Assembly (NCBI GenBank): GCA_005788035.1 | Contig: SXZI01000045.1 | Location: 1 to 37,087 of the forward strand | Length of the DNA: 37,087 bases | Source of the DNA: Bacteroidota bacterium | GTDB taxonomy: Bacteria; Bacteroidota; Ignavibacteria; Kapaibacteriales; UBA961 | Direction of reading: 5' to 3' | Shown here: piece after piece, positions 8,910 to 18,700 of the stretch | Layout of the letters: the number at the start of each line of letters is the position of its first letter | Numbering within the stretch: the stretch's first letter is position 1 | Position numbers and translations under genes: made by a program | The notes under the pieces: model-generated | Databases searched by the model: none | Told to the model about the DNA's origin: nothing | The model's input: only the letters and a program-made list of their open reading frames with translations

Positions 8910-10172
8910 ATGATTGAACAAACACTCAAGACATATATGCAACAATTGCGATCGCTTGTGGAAACACAAGATGATCATTATGTCATTTCAGAAGTGTTGA
9001 AACTTGAATCATTATCAAAAGAATGCAAGGCATTCATTTCTTCCGAGGTGCTATGGTGGGCTTATACAGCGGTGTTAAGGAAAGATCCAGGGCATCGTTT
9101 CCCCATTGACAAAGCTCATGCACATACATTATCAGAAGAACTGCTTTCTTATTATCAATCCGTTGCCGAATGCACGCAAGCTGAATTGCATGAACTACTG
9201 AACATGTTTGCCGAGTCTTATCTGAATGGACTATTTAGACCAATAACAACTCTAGCTTCATTTGTATTTCGGAATGCCGATCACAAATCCGCTCAAGACA
9301 TATTGACAAGACTAAATGCTTTGTCTATCCCCTATTTTGATCCTTTGGAAGTCATTCATTCCATGATTGATCCTGAAAGGCACCCAACTTCAATCATCAT
9401 TGCGAGAGAACAGTTTCAATCTGCCTGCCAAGATGCATTGCGTTCTTCAATTGGAAGATTAAGGCCCGAACAGGTGATTGATGTGCTTGAATCTTTATTT
9501 GATGTTATGAATAAGACCGGTGGGACAGATGCAATACCTTGCGAATTGCTTCATGTTTTTTTTCAAGAGGCGGGTCAACAGCATATAGCCGACTCACTGC
9601 GTACATCATATGAACAAGGAGTGTATACTTTTGCAAAATCCGATCTTCTTGAAATGCTTCAATCTGTTATGGGGCAGAGCAAGATTCAGCAAGCATCAGT
9701 AAAAGAGTCCTCAACAGGTGTGATTTCTAGTAGAAAGTTTTTTGGAGCAAAAGGTATTATGCTCCTAACTGGGGAGCGTCTCAGTATAGCAAAACGACGA
9801 TTATTATTAGAACGCGAAGTTCAAATTGAACATGAAACTCATCACATCAAACAGGATTCACGAGATGAGATTGAGAGAATGCTGCATGATTATCGTATAC
9901 ATGATAAACCGCTGCGATTGATAAGAAAATCATTTATGGGTTCTTTACCTATGAATATTCAAATGCATTATGCAAATGCAGTGTTTGCAGGTGATTTAAA
10001 TTGCATGAGGAAACTTGGGGCTTCAATTGATAAAACAGTAGGAGTGGAAGCTGCATTAACGACATGCAAAGCATTCATCAGACAATTTGGGAATCCTGTA
10101 AGAGAAGCTGAAGATCCGATGGAGGGATTATATAATTTGATAGAAATGTTCTGTAAAGACAGGGACAATTAA
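8910..10172 (+). CDS. Hypothetical protein, 420 aa, mostly helical, no family recognised
   Basis: Long uninterrupted ORF 6 nt after the HAD gene; no conserved motif recognised. Confidence 0.75.
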   Translation: MIEQTLKTYMQQLRSLVETQDDHYVISEVLKLESLSKECKAFISSEVLWWAYTAVLRKDPGHRFPIDKAHAHTLSEELLSYYQSVAECTQAELHELLNMFAESYLNGLFRPITTLASFVFRNADHKSAQDILTRLNALSIPYFDPLEVIHSMIDPERHPTSIIIAREQFQSACQDALRSSIGRLRPEQVIDVLESLFDVMNKTGGTDAIPCELLHVFFQEAGQQHIADSLRTSYEQGVYTFAKSDLLEMLQSVMGQSKIQQASVKESSTGVISSRKFFGAKGIMLLTGERLSIAKRRLLLEREVQIEHETHHIKQDSRDEIERMLHDYRIHDKPLRLIRKSFMGSLPMNIQMHYANAVFAGDLNCMRKLGASIDKTVGVEAALTTCKAFIRQFGNPVREAEDPMEGLYNLIEMFCKDRDN

Positions 10173-10954
10173 CGCACTGCCTCCCAATCTTTGGATCTTG
10201 CCTTACCAAAGATCAATACCCAAAACCAATTTACCGCCCATTCAAGCAGAATTCTTGGATATCCGTATCTTCTAAATCGCCGAGGTGATTCATAGACAAG
10301 CAAACGTTTTTCGAATGTGAGTCCACCAATTTTTCTTGTCCTGCGAAATATTTCAAAATCTTCACCCGCAGGAATTGATGCATCATACATGCCGGCTGAG
10401 AAAAAAGCAGAGCGAGTGAAGATCTGACATTCCCCTCTCCCCATTCCGAATCCAGCAACATTCACCATGAATCCAACATAAGAATTCAATATGAATGAAA
10501 AACAGGAATCTGCCATAGTTCTTTCTTCAGGATAAATATGAACAGGACAAGCCAATGCGCATGGTTTATATGTAAGTTCACTCCACGATTGAATAAAGGA
10601 TAAGAATTCATCGGGATCCGCAGGAAATGTATCTGCATTCAGGAACACAAAAATATCTCCTTGTGCATGTTCAGCCCCTTTATTTCTACCTTCAGCAATT
10701 GTTTGCCGACGTTGTTCAGTATGACAAATCACTTTGTCTGCTATTTCTTTAGCTATGCTGATCGTGGCATCGGTACTACCACCATCACTCACAATGATTT
10801 CCAAACCAAAACGGCGTTTTCGTTCCGGGGTGAAAATCGACATCGTGCGAGACAATAACTTTTCTTCTTGCAATACAGGAATGATGATGCTAATCAATGG
10901 ATGTGACCGATCATGATAATCTTGTGATGCAACCGATGTGCCTGGCTGAATCAT
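10169..10954 (-). CDS. Family 2 glycosyltransferase
   Basis: ISIIIPVLQEEKLLSRT, IIVSDGGSTDAT, GRNKGAEHAQGDIFVFLNADT; GEDFEIFRRTRKIG. Confidence 0.88.
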   Translation of the reverse strand: MIQPGTSVASQDYHDRSHPLISIIIPVLQEEKLLSRTMSIFTPERKRRFGLEIIVSDGGSTDATISIAKEIADKVICHTEQRRQTIAEGRNKGAEHAQGDIFVFLNADTFPADPDEFLSFIQSWSELTYKPCALACPVHIYPEERTMADSCFSFILNSYVGFMVNVAGFGMGRGECQIFTRSAFFSAGMYDASIPAGEDFEIFRRTRKIGGLTFEKRLLVYESPRRFRRYGYPRILLEWAVNWFWVLIFGKARSKDWEAVR

Positions 10955-12312
10955 ATCTCGGTAACCACCACACTATGATTGACCGTGTCTTTGCGCAATA
11001 GCGCAGGAAAATATGCCACAACCGAACTTGGTTTGGGTCTGCCGCCTGCAAAACCGGTAACACTCGGAGGGCCTGTCAAAATCAATGGCGCAATTTCTTT
11101 TCCAAATCGCTCCACAGCATTGTAGTCTTGCGATCGTACGCCAATTCGCATCATCACTTCATTTGGTTCAATTGGCTGAGCGATTGGTCCATGACAAGCA
11201 TTCATGCCGATGAATTCCGTACGAATTTCATCGAATGTCAAAGAAAGTTGTTCCAAGCGCTTACGTAAAATTGTATCTGCAGCTTTTGCTTTCTTATACG
11301 CATCCGGAGCGGAATATGTGAGCGAACTAAATGCAACATATCCATCTTCATAAGAAGCTGATACTTTGAAGAATGGCGTGGATGGTTTTCCTTTGACGCC
11401 GTATACTTTTACTTTGTCATTTCCTAAATCTTCGAGATGAATGCTTGTAAAATCAGCGATACAATCAGGTGTGATATATTCGGAAGGATCTCCGATTTCA
11501 TACATCAATTGTTCGCTGACGGTTTCTCGTGTTACCGCTCCGCCCGTTCCATTATGTTTTGTGACAATGAATGAGCCATCAGGGTATGCCTCTATGATTG
11601 GGAAACCTACATTCGCCATATCGGGCAATGATTCCCAATCACCTAGAAAATTTCCACCTGATGCTTGCGCTCCACATTCATTGATATGTCCGGCAACTGT
11701 ACCTGAAGCTAGTTTATCCCAATCCTCGAAACTCCATCCAAATTCATGTATCATCGGTGCAAGGGTCAGGCCGGTATCAGTTGTTCTACCTGTGATCACA
11801 ATGTCAGCACCTGCTTGCAAAGCTTCTACAATAGGCTTTGCACCGAAATATACATTTGCACTGAGCAGTACATCTTTCACATCGCTTATTGGCCGACCTG
11901 ATTCCATATTATTCATTGCATGGCCTTCGGCAATAAGTCCATCTATATGCATAAGGATATTGTCACCCATGACAACCCCTATCTTCAAACCCTTGATGCC
12001 TAGCTTTTTTGCGACAGCAAATACTGCATCTCTTGCACCTTCAGGGTTGACGCCACCGCCATTTGTTATGAGCTTTATTCCTTTTGAGGAAATGTAAGGC
12101 AAAACATCTTCACATGTTTGCACCAAATCCTTCGCATAACCGAGAGCGGGGTTTTTCAGTTTTTGTTTTTGAAGAATTGACATCGTTACTTCTGCCAAAT
12201 AATCAAGCATGAGATAATCGATTTCACCTTTTGAAACCTGCATCAATGGTGCGGTTAACAAATCACCCCAAAAACCTTGTCCGGAAGCTATGCGTATACA
12301 ATCTTTTGCCAT
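10951..12312 (-). CDS. AtuA-like (acyclic terpene utilisation / DUF1446) family protein; likely start MAKDCIRIASGQGFWGD at 12312 (ORF opens at 12345)
   Basis: IASGQGFWGD, DYLMLDYLAEVTMSIL, ITNGGGVNPEGARDAV, ADIVITGRTTDTGLTLAPM, NECGAQASGGNFLGDWE. Confidence 0.85.
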   Translation of the reverse strand: MAKDCIRIASGQGFWGDLLTAPLMQVSKGEIDYLMLDYLAEVTMSILQKQKLKNPALGYAKDLVQTCEDVLPYISSKGIKLITNGGGVNPEGARDAVFAVAKKLGIKGLKIGVVMGDNILMHIDGLIAEGHAMNNMESGRPISDVKDVLLSANVYFGAKPIVEALQAGADIVITGRTTDTGLTLAPMIHEFGWSFEDWDKLASGTVAGHINECGAQASGGNFLGDWESLPDMANVGFPIIEAYPDGSFIVTKHNGTGGAVTRETVSEQLMYEIGDPSEYITPDCIADFTSIHLEDLGNDKVKVYGVKGKPSTPFFKVSASYEDGYVAFSSLTYSAPDAYKKAKAADTILRKRLEQLSLTFDEIRTEFIGMNACHGPIAQPIEPNEVMMRIGVRSQDYNAVERFGKEIAPLILTGPPSVTGFAGGRPKPSSVVAYFPALLRKDTVNHSVVVTEI

Positions 12313-12316
12313 ATTG

Positions 12317-12931
12317 TCATCCATTGGATAAAAAACGCACCTCACATGAGGAGGTGCCTTGCAAAGCAGAAATCAGTGTGTCTTTTTGTTGTTCATTCAA
12401 GAGACATTGCCCTGCATTGTCAAAAGGAAATACATAAAATTGACATTTATACCAGGCCATCATCGGTGTAATTTCAACGCGAACGAGATTTTCGTATTCA
12501 ATCCCAACCGTTTCACCTAGGAAGATTGGGCGAAGCACGAGACCTTTTGTACAAAGTTCAGATCTCTGCTCTGAAGCTCTATAAAGCACTTGAATCACAT
12601 TGACAAATAATGCCAGTGGGAACACATAAGCCAGAACTGTCGGCGTTGACAAACACAAAGCAATGATGGCAAAAATACAGAAAATGACCAAGATTGCCCC
12701 AAGTAGGATATATGTCAAGGGATTGACAATGTAACTTAGCGTTTCACCTATGGCAATAGCCATTCTCGACCGAGCATCAAGTGTATTACGGAAATAGGTG
12801 GCCCCAAATGCCAACATGCCATATGCAAAGGCAACATACAGAGCATAGAGGAAAATCACTTTATCAAAAAACATGACTGAATACTCAATTAATTCGGAAA
12901 CAATTGATATAGCCCAAAAAGATATCCACAT
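12317..12931 (-). CDS. Hypothetical membrane protein, several TM helices with a soluble C-terminal domain
   Basis: Continuous ORF with multiple hydrophobic segments; 4-nt gap to the AtuA-like start. Confidence 0.7.
   Translation of the reverse strand: MWISFWAISIVSELIEYSVMFFDKVIFLYALYVAFAYGMLAFGATYFRNTLDARSRMAIAIGETLSYIVNPLTYILLGAILVIFCIFAIIALCLSTPTVLAYVFPLALFVNVIQVLYRASEQRSELCTKGLVLRPIFLGETVGIEYENLVRVEITPMMAWYKCQFYVFPFDNAGQCLLNEQQKDTLISALQGTSSCEVRFLSNG
12331..12357 (-). terminator. Intrinsic-terminator-like hairpin within the 3' end of the 12317-12931 CDS
   Basis: Minus-strand GCACCTC-CTCATGT-GAGGTGC then GTTTTTTATCC; 7-bp perfect stem plus T-run. Confidence 0.65.
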
Positions 12932-13002
12932 CTCAATGCGTACTTATTCACATTTCAACTTGTTGAATCAATATTCAAGGATATAAGTCCAATAGAATCA
13001 TT

Positions 13003-13010
13003 ATCTTTGT
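13003..13010 (+). promoter_or_regulatory. Bacteroidota-type -7 box (TATCTTTG) upstream of rodZ-like gene
   Basis: Exact TAnnTTTG match 28 nt before ATG 13038; -33 element weak. Confidence 0.5.
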
Positions 13011-13037
13011 GGTCTAATTTTACCCATACCTACCTGA

Positions 13038-14303
13038 ATGAGTCAACTCGGTACGATATTACGAAATCGAAGGGAAGAACTAAATCTTACCCAGGCGGAA
13101 GTGTCCCGCCAAACCAATATCCGTGTCAATATCATTGATGCTCTGGAGAAAGGTAAGAATAGCATCCTACCACCCACATATCTTCGATCATTCAGTAAAT
13201 CATATTGGCAATTTCTTCGATTGCCAATGGAAGACTTTGAAAAGGCATTTGCTGAATCAGGAATAATGCCTGCTCAACAGGAACAATCATTCATTGGCAC
13301 ACTGATTAATCCAGAGAAGGAAAAAGAAAAGGAATATACTCCTCCTGCACCTTTAAAAGCTATTGAATCTCCAAAATATTCACCACGCCTTGTTAGCGGC
13401 ATCATCTCTGCCGCCATGATCTTGATTTTGGTTGTTGGCATTTACTATCTATTTGTCAAAGACATTGTTGATGACACACCTGTAGATCCGGGTACTCAGA
13501 TTGAATCCACGTCTACTGATGAAAAGTCTTCAGATAATGGTGGTGCGCTATTGCAGATTTTTGATGATGAGCAATCCAAAGATAGTATTGTGCTCGAGGT
13601 AACAGCAAAAAACAAAACTTGGTTCACGATAAATGCCGATGGTAAAAATAGTGAATCTGTGGTTCTGGAAGCGGGACAATCAGGGCGATGGACTTCTGTT
13701 GAATATTTCACATTGTCCATCTCCAATAATGGTGGCGCTGTGTTCAAGAGAAATGGAAAGATCATTCCGAATATCGGAAAAGAGGGCACAATCATCCGTG
13801 AAATGAAGATTACAGCCAATGATATTACGAATTCTGCAATGCCCTATAAGGATAATGAGTCAAGTGAAAAAGTTAATGCAAAAACCGTAAAAGGTAATGG
13901 ATCTTCAACAAAAACGAATGACAAATCAACCGTAAAGAATACCGCTGAATCAGGTAAGCCTACCACAGCAAAAAAGGCCGCAACTACAAAAACAAAAGGA
14001 TCGACTTCTTCAGCAACTAAAAAGAAAACTGAGACCTCCAATCAATCCAAAAAGAAGACTGAAGCATCTGCAGCCGGAAAAACTAAAAAAGCATCTACTG
14101 AGAAATCCAAGACTTCTAGCAGCAAGAAAAAGTCTACTGAAAAGTCTAAGTCTACGGACAAGAAAAAATCAACAACGAAGGCGAAAGATACCAAGAAGAG
14201 CAATAAACCCAGTACGACTAAAAAAGCTCCGGAAAAGAAGTCCTCTGATGCAAAGAAGGTTGAGAAACCGAAACCAATGCCTATCGGCAATCCCCGCCGT
14301 TAA
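13038..14303 (+). CDS. RodZ-like membrane protein: cytoplasmic HTH, single TM, DUF4115-like domain, long Lys/Ser/Thr-rich C-terminal tail
   Basis: LGTILRNRREELNLTQAEVSRQTNIRVNIIDALEKGK (HTH_25); TM LVSGIISAAMILILVVGIYYLFV; DUF4115-like segment; about 145-aa K-rich tail. Confidence 0.85.
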   Translation: MSQLGTILRNRREELNLTQAEVSRQTNIRVNIIDALEKGKNSILPPTYLRSFSKSYWQFLRLPMEDFEKAFAESGIMPAQQEQSFIGTLINPEKEKEKEYTPPAPLKAIESPKYSPRLVSGIISAAMILILVVGIYYLFVKDIVDDTPVDPGTQIESTSTDEKSSDNGGALLQIFDDEQSKDSIVLEVTAKNKTWFTINADGKNSESVVLEAGQSGRWTSVEYFTLSISNNGGAVFKRNGKIIPNIGKEGTIIREMKITANDITNSAMPYKDNESSEKVNAKTVKGNGSSTKTNDKSTVKNTAESGKPTTAKKAATTKTKGSTSSATKKKTETSNQSKKKTEASAAGKTKKASTEKSKTSSSKKKSTEKSKSTDKKKSTTKAKDTKKSNKPSTTKKAPEKKSSDAKKVEKPKPMPIGNPRR

Positions 14304-15284
14304 TCAACGAATATGCCCTGCTATGTCGTGCAGGCGAATAATTCCAATACAATTCCCTTGCTCATCACATACGGGCAACACCCCAATTTTGTGCTCACGA
14401 TCTTCCATGAGTGACAATGCATCCCCTAATGTTGCTTTGGGTTGAATTGTAATTGGAGAATAAGACATGATATTTTCTGCTTTCATTGCTGAAAGATCAT
14501 CAATGGTTTGCAGGCATCTTCGTACATCCCCATCAGTTATAAATCCCAAGACATTTCTTCCATTTTCACTAACGATAGCACAACCCAATCCTTTTTTACT
14601 CATCATGATGATTACATCCTTCAGCATCATTGTTGATTCAACAAAAGGCAATGCATCCTTTCCCGCAATCATCACTGATTCAACTGTAAGCAGTAAATTC
14701 CTTCCTAATTGGCCGGCAGGATGAAATGTGGCAAAAATATCCTTGGTAATCCTTGAGCTAACTGTAATTGCTGCAATGAGAGCATTTGTGACTGCAGTCG
14801 TCACAAGTAAACTTGAGCTAGGTACAGTATTCAATGGACATGATTCTTTTTCGATGGATGCATCAATCACGATATCACATGATGTTCCAATGGCTGAATT
14901 CACATTCCCAATAATTCCTATCATTGCTTTACAACGGGTTTTTATATACGGAATGATAGACACCACTTCCTCTGTATTACCGCTATTTGAGAAGAGCAGG
15001 ACTACATCACCTGAAGAGATGATTCCGATGTCACCATGAAGTGCCTCAATTGGATGAAGAAACATTGATTTTTTACCAATGCTTGTCAATGTTGAAGCAC
15101 AACGTTTCGCCATGATCGCTGACTTTCCAACGCCAATGCAGATGACCTGATCTGCAATACTGATGATTTCAGCGGCCTTTGCAAGTGACGACCAGTCAAT
15201 TCTCTCACTTACTTGCTGCAATTCATGTATATCATGAATGAAAGACTGTCGTGCAATATCATTCAAATGCAAATCCTTGCTCAT
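14304..15284 (-). CDS. kpsF: KpsF/GutQ-type arabinose-5-phosphate isomerase (SIS + CBS pair); start ATG 15284
   Basis: VICIGVGKSAIMAKRCASTLTSIGKKSMFLHPIEALHGDIGII SIS domain; CBS domains at C-terminus. Confidence 0.92.
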   Translation of the reverse strand: MSKDLHLNDIARQSFIHDIHELQQVSERIDWSSLAKAAEIISIADQVICIGVGKSAIMAKRCASTLTSIGKKSMFLHPIEALHGDIGIISSGDVVLLFSNSGNTEEVVSIIPYIKTRCKAMIGIIGNVNSAIGTSCDIVIDASIEKESCPLNTVPSSSLLVTTAVTNALIAAITVSSRITKDIFATFHPAGQLGRNLLLTVESVMIAGKDALPFVESTMMLKDVIIMMSKKGLGCAIVSENGRNVLGFITDGDVRRCLQTIDDLSAMKAENIMSYSPITIQPKATLGDALSLMEDREHKIGVLPVCDEQGNCIGIIRLHDIAGHIR

Positions 15285-15625
15285 GCGAATCCTCCGCTTA
15301 AGTGCTTTCCAGCCAACATATGCATATGTAATTGAAACACCGTCTGACCTCCCCATTCTTCACAATTCATCACAAGTCTATATCCTTTGGAAGCAAACCC
15401 ATATTTCAATGCCAATACCTGCACAGCTGACATCATCTCCATAAGAATATGCGCATCTTCAGTCTGCAATTCTTGAATTGATCGTATTGTTTTTTTAGGG
15501 ATGATCAAGCAATGAAAGGGTGCTTTAGGATTGATATCCCTAATAACAAGTAGTACATCATTTTCAAGTTCAATGGTGGCAGGAATTTCTCTTGCCATGA
15601 TTTTGTGAAAAATAGTGTTGCTCAT
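15281..15625 (-). CDS. HIT family protein; likely start MSNTIFHKIMAREIP at 15625 (ORF opens at 15667)
   Basis: TIFHKIMAREIPATI, HCLIIPKKTIRSI, QLHMHMLAG (HxHxH-type motif). Confidence 0.93.
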   Translation of the reverse strand: MSNTIFHKIMAREIPATIELENDVLLVIRDINPKAPFHCLIIPKKTIRSIQELQTEDAHILMEMMSAVQVLALKYGFASKGYRLVMNCEEWGGQTVFQLHMHMLAGKHLSGGFA

Positions 15626-15651
15626 TGCATTATCTCTGTACTTCATAAAAC

Positions 15652-15684
15652 AATGCCCTCTGCGCAAAGTGCACAGAGGGCATT
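15652..15684 (-). terminator. Hairpin downstream of the large T9SS-cargo gene
   Basis: AATGCCCTCTG...CAGAGGGCATT, 11-bp perfect stem followed on the minus strand by GTTTTATG; 22 nt past the stop of the 15706 gene. Confidence 0.7.
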
Positions 15685-15705
15685 ATATTTCATAGAAGAA
15701 TGTGA

Positions 15706-18700
15706 TTAACGAGTAATCGTCATCTTCGCAACTTCGGTATTATTACCGCTGGTCAAACGATAGATATATGTTCCGGTTGCAACATTTGCACCGCTATCAT
15801 CTGTACCATCCCACTCTACAGTGGTTTTGCCGGAATTGGCAACACCTTCAAAGAGTGTACGAACTGTGCGACCAAACATATCAACAATTTCAAGCTTTGA
15901 CAAACCTCTATCGCGAACGAAGAAGCTGATGCTTGTGCTCATTGAGAATGGATTCGGTACATTCTGCTCAAGAGCTATTGGAGCTGTTTCATCCATTGTA
16001 AACTCAAGAACATCAGAAATTGCTTTACATGATTCAGTACCTGTAAGATCCATTTGGCTCAAACGATATTGATATGTAATTCCTGGTTGTACCTTTTCAT
16101 CTGTATAAGCATAGTCACGAATAACTGTTGAGTTGCCTGCTCCGCGAACAAACTGAATTGATTCCCAGTTTGAAGGGACATCACCACGAACAACGCGGCG
16201 CTCCACATGGAAGCCGGCATTGTTCTCTTCTGTGGCTGTTTGCCAGAACAAATCAACTGAACTATTGCGTTTTTGACCATCGAAATATGTAAGCTCTACA
16301 GGAACAACGCAATTGTCATCAGGAGTTGGTTCTGTTGCAAATGACTTGTCACCAAGGAATGGTCTAATCAAAGGCAACCATGTACCGCGTGATGCAGTTG
16401 GGAAACCTTGGATAGATGCATTACCATCGTGAGCCAAGTGTCCGAACATTGGGTTAGACAATGGAGTTGCCTGCACCCAAGTACCTGAAAACGCTGTTCT
16501 TTCATAAGCGAATACATTCTTGTTGATCAACTGATTAGCTGCATTCAACTGACGGAAGCTCTTATCAATGTTCAAGTGAACACCACTGACTCCGGGACCC
16601 GGAGGATTAATATTGTAGTGTGTGATTACCTGACCTACACGAGCTCTTGAAGCACCGAGTGACACACCGTCGAGACCAAGCTGAGCTACTGAAGCCCAGT
16701 ATTCGCCTGGAGGCAATACAACCGGCTTATCGAAGAGATATGTTGTGTACTGACCATAGAAGAGATCCTTGCGGATATCATCATAGCCACGTTGCTTACC
16801 AATCTTTGAACCTGCTATTGGTTGTGCTTGAGGAGCATCTGCACCTTTATACAATGCGAATGCAATTGGATCAGGACTTTGGTTAACTTCAGCCATCCAT
16901 GCTTGGAAACCTTTGATCGTATCTTGTGTAAGCAATTGGAAGCGCATAGCAAACTGACCTGACGCTGAACCAGATTCAGGACCAAATGCCAAACGTCCGT
17001 CGGATGAAGTAAAGTCAGCACCAAAAATACCTGCTGTACTGAAGTTTGGCCACAAACCACTTGAGTAAGCTTCTGTATTCAAACCACGACCATCAACACG
17101 ATTTCCTGTTGCACCTTGTGTAAAGTCCGGCACATCATTTCTTGCGGTTGGAGGATCATACGCAAATACAGGGCCATAGCGAAGATTGTAGAAGCTATAT
17201 GTTGTATCATTTGAATTATCGACATCACCACCCTGCACGAAGCAGCTGGCAACGATACGATAACGACCCGGAGGACAACGTCGAGCATTCCATGCAGGAA
17301 CAGTAGACTGCACGATTTGACCTGGCTTTACGAATGGAATGATTGTGCTACGGCAGTAATATGCATCTGCTTTACGAATGTCGTCAGATTCTTGAAGAAC
17401 CTTAACATTGATACTTACTGATGGAGATTGCTTACCGGTATTATTCGTGATTTTGAAACGAATCGGCAATTGTGTCATCTGTGAAGCAGGTGTGGTTTCA
17501 TATGGCCACAATACTTGTACAAGTGACATCTCAATATCAGGAGATTCGTTTGTATAGATCAACTTAACATTGTCAACATAGAAGTCATCATCATCATCCT
17601 GAGGTTGCGGAGGAGATGTATGGCGACGAGCATTGACTGAAAGTCTAAAGCGGAAGTCTTTTGCGGCTTCATTTGGAGAGAAGATGATTGAATCAGGAAT
17701 TCTAAAGAAGATCTTATTGAATTCAACATCCTTACCATCATCATAAATATCCGCACGCAAACCTTGAGCAAGTGTCAAAGCAGAGTCTTTATCATCAGGA
17801 AGATAACCCAAACGAACTCCACCTGCACCGAACACTGTATATACATAGTTATCTGTTACCGCTGCACCAACACGACGCTTGTGAACATTCCAAACAATAT
17901 CAGCTGTTGCATTATTGAACTGACGAGCAATATTCTCGATACCATTTGTTGATGGACGAGCATATTCTAATCTCAATTCATCAGGTGTGCCTGGTGCTGC
18001 AAGACTTGTTGCAACTCCATTGAAAATAACGCGAGGTTCAGGACCAACGATTGTTGCATCTGCCCAACCGCGACCGAAGTCACCTTTATTACCTGTACGC
18101 TGATAAGAGATTGTCAAGATTGAACCTTGTGTCTTGCGATTAGGCAAGTGACGAATATCAATCGGGAATGAACGGATTTGATCTCCACCAGGACTTGGAA
18201 CAGGATCATTTCCGTCAAGAGTAACGCGGTTCAACTTAATAACAGGTGATGCTGTCTTAAATGTTGAACGATTTTTTGCAGTTACAAGTGAACCGGGAAC
18301 ATCACCAACCGCCCATCTTGGTGGTGGTGGATTATAGGTTTCTTCATCACCATTGGAAACTTCTGCTTCATAGTTAACCCATTTCAAGACAGAAGGCATT
18401 GGAGTACCATTAATTACATAGTATTCATTTGCATCATCACTGAAACCATCGCTGTTCAAGAATGACAAACGGCGCATAACATATACGTTTCTGGAAACAG
18501 TATCATCAAATGGCCATTGATCACCAAGTGTACGGTAGATAGAGTCAACACCTTCTGAAAACACAAACAATCTCAAACGTCCGATTTGGAAATCGAGAAG
18601 TTCATTTGGTTCAAATGGTGGGAACTGAACACGTACGATACCATAAGGAGGGATACCACTCAATGGGCAAGGACCTTGACCTGGGAAACTAGGAATTCCT

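Noticed and set aside
11441-12097. 218-aa plus-strand ORF inside the AtuA-like gene
   Set aside because: Fully antisense to a well-conserved CDS; the translation shows no coherent motif.
13844-14290. Antisense ORFs (MEVSVFFLVAEEVDPF..., MPIGIGFGFSTFFASEDFF...) opposite the RodZ-like tail
   Set aside because: Hydrophobic/acidic translations are the mirror of a Lys/Ser codon-rich tail; no start context or homology, so treated as compositional artefacts.
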